NCBI RefSeq assembly: GCF_004137685.1
Contig: NZ_QYBB01000009.1
Coordinates: forward strand, 1-64,000
Length of the DNA: 64,000 nucleotides
From: Lichenibacterium minor
Lineage (GTDB): Bacteria; Pseudomonadota; Alphaproteobacteria; Rhizobiales; Beijerinckiaceae
Direction: 5' to 3'
Shown here: positions 36,523 to 44,655 of the stretch, piece after piece
Numbering within the stretch: the stretch's first letter is position 1
How the letters are laid out: each line of letters opens with the position of its first letter
The notes under the pieces: model-generated
Told to the model about the DNA's origin: nothing
What the model saw: only the letters and a program-made list of their open reading frames with translations
Database searches by the model: none
Position numbers and translations under genes: made by a program

Positions 36523-37178
36523 GGGAACAGCCCGGCATCGCGCAGCGGCGGAGCCAACACGAGCACCAGCCAGGCGGCGGGCGCCAGGAAGGCGCCGAAG
36601 GGCACGGCGGTGTCGCGCAGGGTGCCGCCGCGGCGGGTGGCCAGCAGCACCGCGATGGCGCCGAGCGCCGCGACCTCCAGCGCCAGCGCGGCGTCGGCCG
36701 GCGTCAGCGACACCGCGCAGGCGCCGGCGAGCTTCACATCGCCGAAGCCGAGCGCGTCGCGCCCCCCGGCGCGGAAGGCCGCCCCGATGGCCCAGAAGAC
36801 CGCGAAGGCCCCCGCGCCGGCCGCGGCAGCGTCGCGCAGCGCGGCGGAGGCCGCGGCGATCCCCTCGCCCGACAGCCAGGGCACCCCGGCGGCCGTCGCC
36901 AGGCCCAGGGCCGCGAGGGCGAGCGAGGCTTCGTCGGGGATGACGAAATGCAGGCGATCGGAGTGCACGACCGCCACCGCGACCGCCCAGAAGGCGAGCG
37001 CCGCGGCGAGCATCAGGGCCGCCGCCCTCTCGCCGCCGCCGGGCGACAGGACCGGCGGCAGGAGCACCGCCAGGGCCAGGGCCCAGCCGGCCAGCAGCGC
37101 CGCCCATTCGGCCCGCCGCCAGGGCGTCGGTGCGGCGTCGCCGAGGGTCGCGGGGGCTTCGGCCGGGAAGCAGCGCAT
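36516..37178 (-). CDS. gspO: Prepilin peptidase, A24 family, catalytic core only
   Basis: The protein has 220 residues, with six or so membrane helices. The aspartyl-protease motif GFGDVKLAGA is clear, and the other catalytic Asp is probably in HSDRLHFVIPDE. The N-terminal methyltransferase/zinc domain of classical PilD is absent, as in short TadV-like peptidases. Its place between gspD and gspK suggests that it processes the GspG-K pseudopilins at the inner membrane. The stop overlaps the gspK start. Confidence 0.85.
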   Translation of the reverse strand: MRCFPAEAPATLGDAAPTPWRRAEWAALLAGWALALAVLLPPVLSPGGGERAAALMLAAALAFWAVAVAVVHSDRLHFVIPDEASLALAALGLATAAGVPWLSGEGIAAASAALRDAAAAGAGAFAVFWAIGAAFRAGGRDALGFGDVKLAGACAVSLTPADAALALEVAALGAIAVLLATRRGGTLRDTAVPFGAFLAPAAWLVLVLAPPLRDAGLFPW

Positions 37179-37190
37179 GGCGCCCGCCCG

Positions 37191-39515
37191 TCAGTAGCGG
37201 CGGACGATCGGCCGGTCGGGCGTGCGCTGCATCGACTGGAGCCGGTCGTGGAACTCTTCCGTCACCTGCTCGGCGTCGGCGGCGTTGGAGATGATCTGCG
37301 GCTTGATGAAGATGATGATCTCGGTGCGGTTCACCGCCGAATCGTGGCTGGTCAGCAGGTCGTTGAGGAAGGCGATCGAGCCGACGCCCGGGATGCCGGA
37401 CCGGTCGTTGGAGCGCGTGTCGCTGATCAGGCCCGCCAGCATCACGGTTTGGCCGTTCGACACCGCCACGGAGGAGCGCACGCGACGCTGGGAGATGGTG
37501 GGCGTGAGGGTGGACGAGTCGGTCGCCACCACGGCGCTCACCTGCTGCTCGATGTCCAGCGTGACGACGCCGTTGGCGTTCACCTTGGGCAGGACGTTGA
37601 GGATGATGCCGGTATCCTTGTAGTCGACGTTGTTGACCACGGGGGACAGCGAGTTTTCCGTGGACTGCGCCGTGCGGGTGAGGATGGGCACCTGGTTGCC
37701 GACCTGAAGGACGGCGGGCTGGCGGTCCAGCACCACCAGCGACGGCGACGACAGGATCTTGACGCTGGTGTAGCCCTGCAGCGCGTTGACCAGGACGCGC
37801 GGGCTCGCGAGGCCGCCGGCGAGCAGGTTCAGCCCGGCCGTGTTGAGGCTCGACACCTGGAGGTTCTGCGCGCCGCTGAGCCCCAGCGTGCGGTTGCCCT
37901 GCAGGAAGAACTGCACGCCGTACTGGAGCTGGTCGGTCAGCGTCACCTCGGCGATGGTGGCCTCGATGTCGACCTGCACGGGCTGCCGGTCCATCTGGTG
38001 GATGGCGCGCTCGATGAGCTTGTAGTCGGGCGCGCTGGCGTTGATCAGCAGCGAGTTGCTGTTGGGGTCCGCGGTGACGCGGACCTTGGCGCCGCCCCCG
38101 GCACCGCCGCCGCCGCGCAGCGCGGCGGTGTCGGCGCTCGACGCCGCCGCGGAGCCCCCGCCCCCGCCGCCGCTCGCCATGGCGGCCTTCAGCACCCCGA
38201 AGGGCGAGCCCGCGCCGCCGTTGGCGGCATCCGCCCCGCCGCCGCCGCCGAGGGTCGCGCCCGTTCCCGAGCCGGTGCCGGTCCTGGTGCCGCCCGTGGC
38301 GGGCGCCTGGCTCGACACGGAGCCGTAGCCGCTGGGCTCGAGCTGGTCCTTGTCGGAATCGCCCTGGGACGAGCCGCCGCCCCCGCCCGAGCCGAACAGG
38401 TCGTTCAGCGCCGCCGCCACGGCCTTGGCCTGGGCATATTGCAGCTTGTAGACCTTGACGCCGCCGGCCCCCGCGTCGCCGCGGTCGAGCCGCGCGACCC
38501 ATTTGCGCACGAGGTCGATGCCGCCGCCCGTGCGGGCCACCGCCAGCACGGCGTTGGCCCGCGTCATGGGCTGGAGCTGGATGGCGCCCTGCGCCATGCC
38601 GCCCTCGCCGCTGTCGATGATGCGGTTGAGCTCGGAGATGATCGTGTCGGGCGCGGTGTTGGCGACCGGCAGGATGGCGACCGACTTCGAGCGGAGCCAG
38701 TCGACGTCGACCGTGTTGGCGGCCTCGATGGCGGAGCGGCGCTCGGACGCCGTGCCGGTGATGATGACGAGGTTGGTGCCCGGATCGGTCTTGATCGAGC
38801 CCGGGCGGCTGCCGAAGCCTTCCAGCAGCTTGCCGAGGTTCGCGGCCGGCATGTAGCGGGCGGTGATGACCGAGGTGCCGTAGCCTTCCCCGACCTCGCG
38901 GCCCGTCACGGTGCCGATGCCGCCGGGGTCGGCGGTGGGCACCACGCGGTACAGGTCCTGGTCCTTGACCACGGTGGCGCCGAGGCTCGACAGCGCCGTT
39001 TCCAGCAGCGGCACGAGCCGGGCCTTGGCGACGGGCTGCGACGACGTCAGCGTGACCTGCCCGACCACGCGCTTGTCGACGAGGAAGTTGGCGTGGAGGA
39101 TGTCGCCGAGGATCGCCTTGGCGACCGCGCCGACATCGGCGCTTTCGAAGTTGAGCTGGTAGCCGTTGCCGGCGGGCGTCACGCCGTCGACCGTCGCCAC
39201 GGCCTCGGCGGGCGAGGCGGCGTCGGCCGCGCTCACCGCCACGGCGGCGGCGGGCGGCGCGGCGCCGGACGCCGCCGCCGAGCCGCGGTACATGGCGGCA
39301 TCCTGGCGCGGCGAACCGGTCAGGTCGCCGTAGCGGCCCTTGGGGATCGGGCCGCGGGCGGCGAAATCCGGGCTGGGGATGTTGTCGGCGCCCGTGGCGC
39401 CGAGATTCGGCGACAGCGGCCCGTCACATCCCGCCAGCGCCAGGGCCCACAGGCCCAGCGCGACGGTCCCAAGTAACCGGCGGCCGCGCGATTGGGGTGA
39501 AACCGTGTCTGTCAA
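37191..39515 (-). CDS. gspD: Type II secretion outer-membrane secretin GspD
   Basis: The protein has about 774 residues from a TTG at 39515, which puts a lipoprotein-type signal (LGTVALGLWALALAGC) at the N-terminus; a longer open frame reaches 39644. The N0-N3 domains follow, then the secretin domain with VPILTRTAQSTENS, VTLDIEQQVSAV and VMLAGLISDTRSND. A Gly/Ser/Thr-rich insertion of about 100 residues (about 370-475) interrupts the N3 region and is much longer than usual. GspD forms the outer-membrane channel. It is the first gene of the minus-strand arm, divergent from gspE. Confidence 0.92.
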   Translation of the reverse strand: MTDTVSPQSRGRRLLGTVALGLWALALAGCDGPLSPNLGATGADNIPSPDFAARGPIPKGRYGDLTGSPRQDAAMYRGSAAASGAAPPAAAVAVSAADAASPAEAVATVDGVTPAGNGYQLNFESADVGAVAKAILGDILHANFLVDKRVVGQVTLTSSQPVAKARLVPLLETALSSLGATVVKDQDLYRVVPTADPGGIGTVTGREVGEGYGTSVITARYMPAANLGKLLEGFGSRPGSIKTDPGTNLVIITGTASERRSAIEAANTVDVDWLRSKSVAILPVANTAPDTIISELNRIIDSGEGGMAQGAIQLQPMTRANAVLAVARTGGGIDLVRKWVARLDRGDAGAGGVKVYKLQYAQAKAVAAALNDLFGSGGGGGSSQGDSDKDQLEPSGYGSVSSQAPATGGTRTGTGSGTGATLGGGGGADAANGGAGSPFGVLKAAMASGGGGGGSAAASSADTAALRGGGGAGGGAKVRVTADPNSNSLLINASAPDYKLIERAIHQMDRQPVQVDIEATIAEVTLTDQLQYGVQFFLQGNRTLGLSGAQNLQVSSLNTAGLNLLAGGLASPRVLVNALQGYTSVKILSSPSLVVLDRQPAVLQVGNQVPILTRTAQSTENSLSPVVNNVDYKDTGIILNVLPKVNANGVVTLDIEQQVSAVVATDSSTLTPTISQRRVRSSVAVSNGQTVMLAGLISDTRSNDRSGIPGVGSIAFLNDLLTSHDSAVNRTEIIIFIKPQIISNAADAEQVTEEFHDRLQSMQRTPDRPIVRRY

Positions 39516-39628
39516 GCATCGATTCCGAAGAGGGACCGCACCGGCGCCGTCTTTTTTTGGACTAGACGAGGAATTTAACGTTAGAGTAACGCCCAGATGC
39601 TGTCCAGATCGCCGGGTCCCCTGCCGCC
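39516..39628. promoter_or_regulatory. Divergent gspD/gspE control region
   Basis: The 113-base divergent gap has an AT-rich core (39552-39592) with a T7 run and the 8-base palindrome TAACGTTA (39576-39583). No convincing -35/-10 pair was found on either strand. Both secretion arms must start here, so a shared operator is plausible. Confidence 0.4.
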
Positions 39629-41296
39629 ATGAGCCATCAGGCATTCGCTGAAAAATTGGTTAACATCGGGCTGCTGACGCCCGGGCAGATCGAGCCCGCG
39701 CGGCCCGAGCGCGGCGGCCGGGTCGCCTGGGGCAAGCGGCTGCTCGCGGCGTCGCGCCTGCGGCCGGGCGACTTTGCCGACCTGCTGGCCGAAGCGCAGA
39801 ACCTGCCCCGCGCCCGGCTCGACGCGCTGCGCCGCGGCACGTCGCTGGCGTCGGAATTCTCCGTGCCCTTCCTGCACGAGGTGGGGCTGTTCCCGTATCG
39901 CGCCGCCGACGGCAGCCTCCGCCTCGCCGCCGCCGACCCCTTCGACGCCGACGCCGTGGACGCCGTGACGATGACGCTCGGCGGCGAGGTGGTGCTCGAA
40001 GTGGCCTCCTTCGAGGACGTCGAGATCGCGCTCGACGCCGAAGTCCGGCCCGAAGGCGACGACGCCAAGGAGGACGCGCCCGACGCGGGCCCCGACAATT
40101 CCGACAGCCTGCGCGACCTCGCCAGCGGCGCCCCGGTGGTGCGGGCGCTCGACGACGTGTTCGACCAGGCGGTGTCGCTCCGGGCGTCGGACATCCATTT
40201 CGAGCCGCTCGGCCGCGACATCCAGGTGCGGGTGCGCGTCGACGGCGTGCTGAGGACGATCCCCGCCCCGCGCTCGGCGCCGGCGCGCGCCATCGTGTCG
40301 CGCATCAAGATCCTGGCCGGGCTCAACATCGCGGAGCACCGCCAGCCGCAGGATGGGCGCATGCGCATCAAGGTGCGGGCGCGGGACTTCGACGTCCGCG
40401 TCGCCACCATGCCGACCACCCGCGGGGAAGCCGCGATCCTGCGCCTGCTCGACCGCGGCGGCCGGCTGCCCGCCTTCGCCGACCTCGGCTTCAACCCGCG
40501 CGACCGCGCCGTGCTGGCCGACAAGCTGACGCAGCCCCACGGCATGATCGTGGTGACGGGGCCGACCGGCTCCGGCAAGACCACAACGCTGACGGCGGCG
40601 CTGGCCTCCCTCAACGATTCCACCCGCAAGATCCTCACCGTCGAGGACCCGGTGGAATACGAGATCGAGGGGGTGAACCAGAGCCAGGTGCGCCCCGCCG
40701 TGGGGCTCACCTTCGCGACGGCGCTGCGCGCCTTCATGCGGCAGGACCCCGACGTCATCATGGTGGGCGAGGTGCGCGACCCCGAGACCGCCAAGATCGC
40801 CGTCCAGGCGTCGCTGACCGGCCATCTCGTGATGACGACGCTGCACACCAACACGGCGGCGGCGGCCGTGACGCGCCTCGTCGACATCGGCGTGGAGCGC
40901 TACCTCATCGCGTCCACGCTGTCGGCCGTGGTGGGGCAGCGGCTGGTGCGCACGCTCTGCCTCGAATGCCGCCGGCCGTTCACGGTGACGGCCGAGGACG
41001 TGGCCCGCAACCCGCGCATCGCCGGGCTGGGGCTCCAGGCCGGCACGGCGCTGTTCGAGCCCGTCGGCTGCGAGCGCTGCGGCGGCACCGGCTACCGGGG
41101 GCGACGCCCGATCTTCGAATGCTTGGAGATCACCGAAGCGGTGCGGCGGGAAATCCTGGCCGGCGCCGACGACGCCGCCATCGAGCGGGCCGGCATCGCG
41201 GGCGGCATGGCGACGCTGGTCGAGGACGGCAAGGCCCGCGCCCTCGAAGGGCTGACCTCCGTCGACGAGGTGTTCCGCGTGGCGGCGCTGCGGTGA
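39629..41296 (+). CDS. gspE: Type II secretion ATPase GspE
   Basis: The protein has 555 residues. An N-terminal N1E-like domain begins MSHQAFAEKLVNIGLL. The ATPase core carries Walker A GPTGSGKTTTLTAAL near 310-325, the Asp box, GEVRDPETAKIA and the His box TTLHTNTAA. The tetracysteine zinc motif is present as CLECRRPF and CERCGGTGYRGR. GspE powers pseudopilus assembly from the cytosolic face together with GspL. It is the first gene of the plus-strand arm E-F-G-H-I-J. Confidence 0.96.
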   Translation: MSHQAFAEKLVNIGLLTPGQIEPARPERGGRVAWGKRLLAASRLRPGDFADLLAEAQNLPRARLDALRRGTSLASEFSVPFLHEVGLFPYRAADGSLRLAAADPFDADAVDAVTMTLGGEVVLEVASFEDVEIALDAEVRPEGDDAKEDAPDAGPDNSDSLRDLASGAPVVRALDDVFDQAVSLRASDIHFEPLGRDIQVRVRVDGVLRTIPAPRSAPARAIVSRIKILAGLNIAEHRQPQDGRMRIKVRARDFDVRVATMPTTRGEAAILRLLDRGGRLPAFADLGFNPRDRAVLADKLTQPHGMIVVTGPTGSGKTTTLTAALASLNDSTRKILTVEDPVEYEIEGVNQSQVRPAVGLTFATALRAFMRQDPDVIMVGEVRDPETAKIAVQASLTGHLVMTTLHTNTAAAAVTRLVDIGVERYLIASTLSAVVGQRLVRTLCLECRRPFTVTAEDVARNPRIAGLGLQAGTALFEPVGCERCGGTGYRGRRPIFECLEITEAVRREILAGADDAAIERAGIAGGMATLVEDGKARALEGLTSVDEVFRVAALR

Positions 41297-41354
41297 CGGG
41301 CGCCGTGCCGGCGCTGGACGCGAGGCGCGGCCCCCGCCCCGGCCGGGCCGGCTG

Positions 41355-42548
41355 ATGGCGCGCTTCCGCTACACCGCCGTCGGCCCCGACGGGCGCGCCA
41401 TGGCGGGCGAGATCGAGGCGCCCGACCCGGCCGCCGCCGCCGCGGATTTCGGCACGCGCGGCGTCATGCTGCAGTCGCTCGACCGGCTGAAGGAGGACGG
41501 CACGGGCCTGCTGTCCTCGCCGCCGAGCCCGCGCGCCATCACGCGCTTCCTCGGCGAGCTCGCCCTGATGCTGCGCTCCGGCCTGCCGCTCGACGAAGCG
41601 CTGGCGCTGAGCGCGGAAGGCCAGCCCGCGAGGCTCGGCCGCATCGTGCTCGGCGTGCGGCGCGAGGTGCTGGGGGGCGCGAGCTTCGTCCAGGCGCTGG
41701 AGCGCCACCCGGAAGTGTTCACCAGGGATGTCGTCGCGATGGCGCGGATCGCCGACGCGACCGGCGACCTCGCGGGCGTGTTCGCCGCCGTGGCGGCGCA
41801 GCGCGAGCGCAACCACCGCCTGGCCGAGAAGGTGACGGGCTCGCTGCGCTACCCGGCCTTCCTCGTCGTGTCCGCCGTGGGCGTGCTGGTCTTCTTCCTG
41901 GTCAACGTCATCCCCAACTTTTCCGGCCTGTTCGCGGATTCGGGCAGCGACCCCGGCGCGCTGGTGCGCTTCGTGCTCGCCCTGTCGGACGGGCTCATCG
42001 CCAACGAGACGAACCTGGAAGCCGGGCTCGCCGGGCTGCTGCTGCTCGGGTTCCTGGCGTGGCGCACGGCGTCGGTGCGCCGCGCGCTCTTCGCCGGCTT
42101 CCTGCGCCTGCCCGGCATCCGCAACATCTGGGGCCTGTGGCGGACGTCGCGATTCCTGTCCAACCTGTCGGTGCTGCTCGGCCAGGGCGTGCCCCTGACG
42201 GAAGCCCTGAAGGTGCTGGAGGACGCCGTCGGGGCGGACGGCCGCGCCATGCTGGCCACCGTCGGCGACGCCGTGCGGCGCGGCGGGCGTTTGCACGAGG
42301 CCCTCGCTCAGGTAAAGCTGCTGCCGCCGGTGGCGACCCGCATGGTGCGCATCGGCGAGGAGACGGGCGAGCTGTCCAAGGTCGCGGGCGAAGCCGGCGG
42401 CCTCTACGCGGTGCAGCTCGAGAAGAGGCTCGACGCCCTGTCGGCGGTCATCGGGCCGACCGCGATCGTGTTCATCGCGGGGCTGATCGGCGGGCTGATG
42501 GTCACCATCATGTCGGCCCTGGTCAGCGTCAACCAGGCGGTGCTGTAG
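41355..42548 (+). CDS. gspF: Type II secretion inner-membrane protein GspF
   Basis: The protein has 397 residues. It starts MARFRYTAVGPDGR and has the duplicated GspF domain: ITRFLGELALMLRSGLPLDEAL in the first copy and LSNLSVLLGQGVPLTEALKVLED in the second (both in part). Three membrane helices include FLVVSAVGVLVFFLVNVIPNF and the C-terminal IVFIAGLIGGLMVTIMSAL. It is the platform protein of the secretion machine. The stop codon directly abuts the gspG start. Confidence 0.95.
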   Translation: MARFRYTAVGPDGRAMAGEIEAPDPAAAAADFGTRGVMLQSLDRLKEDGTGLLSSPPSPRAITRFLGELALMLRSGLPLDEALALSAEGQPARLGRIVLGVRREVLGGASFVQALERHPEVFTRDVVAMARIADATGDLAGVFAAVAAQRERNHRLAEKVTGSLRYPAFLVVSAVGVLVFFLVNVIPNFSGLFADSGSDPGALVRFVLALSDGLIANETNLEAGLAGLLLLGFLAWRTASVRRALFAGFLRLPGIRNIWGLWRTSRFLSNLSVLLGQGVPLTEALKVLEDAVGADGRAMLATVGDAVRRGGRLHEALAQVKLLPPVATRMVRIGEETGELSKVAGEAGGLYAVQLEKRLDALSAVIGPTAIVFIAGLIGGLMVTIMSALVSVNQAVL

Positions 42549-43043
42549 ATGACGGACGGGATGGACGGGCGGGTGTCGGCCGGCACGGGGATCGCGCTGC
42601 GCGACCGCGCCGGGCGGCTGCGGCGGGTGGCGGTGCGCACGGCGGGCTTCACCCTGGTCGAGATGCTGGTGGTGCTGGCCATCATCGGGTTGCTGGTGGG
42701 GCTGGTCGCGCCGCGCGTCTTCGGCCAGCTCGCCGAAGCCAAGGTCCGCACCGCCCACATCCAGATCGAAAGCTTCAAGAACGCCCTCGACCTGTTCTAC
42801 CTCGACGCCGGCCGCTACCCGACGACCCAGGAAGGCCTGCAGGCGCTGAACACCCGGCCGTCCAACGTGGCGAGCTGGGGCGGCCCCTACGTCAAGGGCA
42901 CCAACGTGCCGAAGGACCCCTGGAACCGCGCCTACAATTACCGGGCGCCGGGCGGCAACGGCCGCCCCTACGACATCACCTCCGACGGGCCCAACGGCAA
43001 GGGAGGCGAACCCGATGGCGCGAACCAGATCGCCAGCTATTGA
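42549..43043 (+). CDS. gspG: Major pseudopilin GspG
   Basis: The protein has 164 residues. The prepilin cleavage site is TAG|FTLVEMLVVLAIIG with Glu at +5. The globular part has the GspG pattern LDLFYLDAGRYPTTQEGLQ, PYVKGTNVPKDPWNRAY and YDITSDGPNGKGGEPDG, with the calcium-site Asp residues. From the ATG at 42549 the leader is about 33 residues, longer than usual. A downstream GTG (near 42627) would give a normal leader, so the start is uncertain. It overlaps gspH by 29 bases. Confidence 0.94.
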   Translation: MTDGMDGRVSAGTGIALRDRAGRLRRVAVRTAGFTLVEMLVVLAIIGLLVGLVAPRVFGQLAEAKVRTAHIQIESFKNALDLFYLDAGRYPTTQEGLQALNTRPSNVASWGGPYVKGTNVPKDPWNRAYNYRAPGGNGRPYDITSDGPNGKGGEPDGANQIASY

Positions 43044-43494
43044 GCGGCCGGCCGACTCGTCGCGGGGCGGCTACGTCCTGATCGAGGCGCTGGCCGCGCT
43101 GGCGATCACGATCCTGCTCCTGTCCTTCGCCTACCCGCTGGTGGCGGGGGGCACGACGCCGCCGCGGATGCTGGCGCTCGTCAGCTCCTCCGTGTCGCTG
43201 CTGCGCGACGCCCGCACGGCCGCGATGGCGAGCGGAAAGCCCGTCGCGGCGCGGTTCGACGCCGGCCGCCGTCGCCTGTCCGCGCGGAACGCCGGCGTGA
43301 CGATCCCCGCCGACGTCGCCTTCAGCCTCACGGCGGGCGGCAACTGCCGCACCGGCGAAGGCGCCGCCGCCGTGCTGTTCCGGCCGGACGGGTCCGGCTG
43401 CGGCGCGGTGCTGCGCTTCGCGAAGGGGCCGCAGGTGCTGCGGGCGCGCGTCAACTGGGCGGACGGCCATGTCGACGTCGTCCAGGGCGGGTAG
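43015..43494 (+). CDS. gspH: Minor pseudopilin GspH
   Basis: The protein has 159 residues. A type-IV-like leader ends RGG, followed by YVLIEALAALAITILLL, with Glu at +5. The mature +1 residue is Tyr instead of the usual Phe or Met. The rest is a short beta-rich domain (SVSLLRDARTAAMASGKPV) typical of GspH. The gene order between gspG and gspI supports the call. It overlaps both neighbours. Confidence 0.82.
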   Translation: MARTRSPAIERPADSSRGGYVLIEALAALAITILLLSFAYPLVAGGTTPPRMLALVSSSVSLLRDARTAAMASGKPVAARFDAGRRRLSARNAGVTIPADVAFSLTAGGNCRTGEGAAAVLFRPDGSGCGAVLRFAKGPQVLRARVNWADGHVDVVQGG

Positions 43495-43972
43495 AGGGAG
43501 CCGGCGCGGCTTCACGCTGGTCGAAGCGCTTGTGGCGCTGGTCGTGGCCGGGCTGGTCCTGCCGGCGCTGGCGCGCGCCATGGGGGGCGCCTGGAGCGCG
43601 ACGCGCGCGCCCATGGACGTCGTGTCGGCCATCGTGCTGGCCCGCGACGTCGCCGAAGGCGGCGCGGTTCCGCCCGACGCGCGGGGTCGCGGCTACGCGG
43701 CCGAGCGGCGCGACAGCGCCGCGACCGTGCTGGTGCTGGCGTCCGACGTCGCTCCCGCGCCGCGCGACGCCGGCAAGGGCGAGGACGCGTCCGACCTCCA
43801 CCCGGAAGCCACGCCGTCCGCCATCAGGCTGGCCGTGCCGAAGGGCCTCGGCGGGCCGCCGCCCGGCGCGGCGCCGAGCGTGCAGCTCCGGCGCGTGTCC
43901 GTGTCGGTCCGCACGCCCGCGGGGCGGCGTGTGACGCTCGACACCGTGAAGGTCGCCGATGCGCCGAACTGA
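43469..43972 (+). CDS. gspI: Minor pseudopilin GspI-like
   Basis: The protein has 167 residues. The leader RAGRGSRRG is followed by FTLVEALVALVVAGLVLPALA with Glu at +5. The remainder is Ala/Val/Arg-rich, ending VRTPAGRRVTLDTVKV. Assignment to GspI rather than another minor pseudopilin rests on order (G-H-I-J). It overlaps gspH by 26 bases and gspJ by 14. Confidence 0.75.
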   Translation: MSTSSRAGRGSRRGFTLVEALVALVVAGLVLPALARAMGGAWSATRAPMDVVSAIVLARDVAEGGAVPPDARGRGYAAERRDSAATVLVLASDVAPAPRDAGKGEDASDLHPEATPSAIRLAVPKGLGGPPPGAAPSVQLRRVSVSVRTPAGRRVTLDTVKVADAPN

Positions 43973-44615
43973 CGCCCGTCGGTCCCGCGACCCGCGCGCC
44001 GGCTTCACGCTGATCGAGGTGCTGGCCGCGCTGGTGGTGACGGGGGCCGTCGTGGCGGTGGTGCTGCCCTACGCGGCCCGCCTCGCGACCCATTGGTGGA
44101 TCGGGGAAGCGACGGTGGAAGCGGCGGACGGCTGGATGCAGGCGGTGAGCCGCATGGGGGACGACGTGGCCCAGGCGGTGCCCTACGGGCTCGGCGACGG
44201 CGACGGCGCGCCGGCCGCGGCGTTCCAGGCCGGGCCGGACGGCATCGCCTTCGTGCGGCCGGCGCTGGGCGGGGGCGCGGCGCTCGAAGCCGTGAGCTAC
44301 GAGGTGCGCGCGTCGCCCGCCGGCGGCGCGCTGGTGCGGCGGAGCCGACCCTTCGACCCGGCCACCTTCGGGCGCGGCGTGGGCGGCACGTCGGCGACGC
44401 TGCTCGACGGGCCGTTCCGCTTCCGCATCGTGGAAGTGGCGGCGGACGGCAGCCGGCGCCGCGGCTGGGCCCCGGCGGACGGCATGCCGGCCGCGGTGGA
44501 ACTGTCCGCGGAGGGGACGGGGCGCGCGCCCGTGCCCGCCGCCCCCGTGCTGATGCCGATCCCCGCGCGCGCGCCCGCGGTGGCGAGATCGGCGGCCGCG
44601 GGCGGGAAAGGCTGA
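43959..44615 (+). CDS. gspJ: Minor pseudopilin GspJ-like
   Basis: The protein has 218 residues. The leader ends RDPRAG, followed by FTLIEVLAALVVTGAVVAV with Glu at +5. The larger globular domain, with EAVSYEVRASPAGGALVRRS and LLDGPFRFRIVEV, fits GspJ in size and position. It is the last gene of the plus-strand arm and converges on the molybdopterin oxidoreductase gene 40 bases away. Confidence 0.78.
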   Translation: MRRTDARRSRDPRAGFTLIEVLAALVVTGAVVAVVLPYAARLATHWWIGEATVEAADGWMQAVSRMGDDVAQAVPYGLGDGDGAPAAAFQAGPDGIAFVRPALGGGAALEAVSYEVRASPAGGALVRRSRPFDPATFGRGVGGTSATLLDGPFRFRIVEVAADGSRRRGWAPADGMPAAVELSAEGTGRAPVPAAPVLMPIPARAPAVARSAAAGGKG

Positions 44616-44655
44616 AACCCGCGGACCGCGGCCGACGGCGCCGGCCCGCGCCGCT

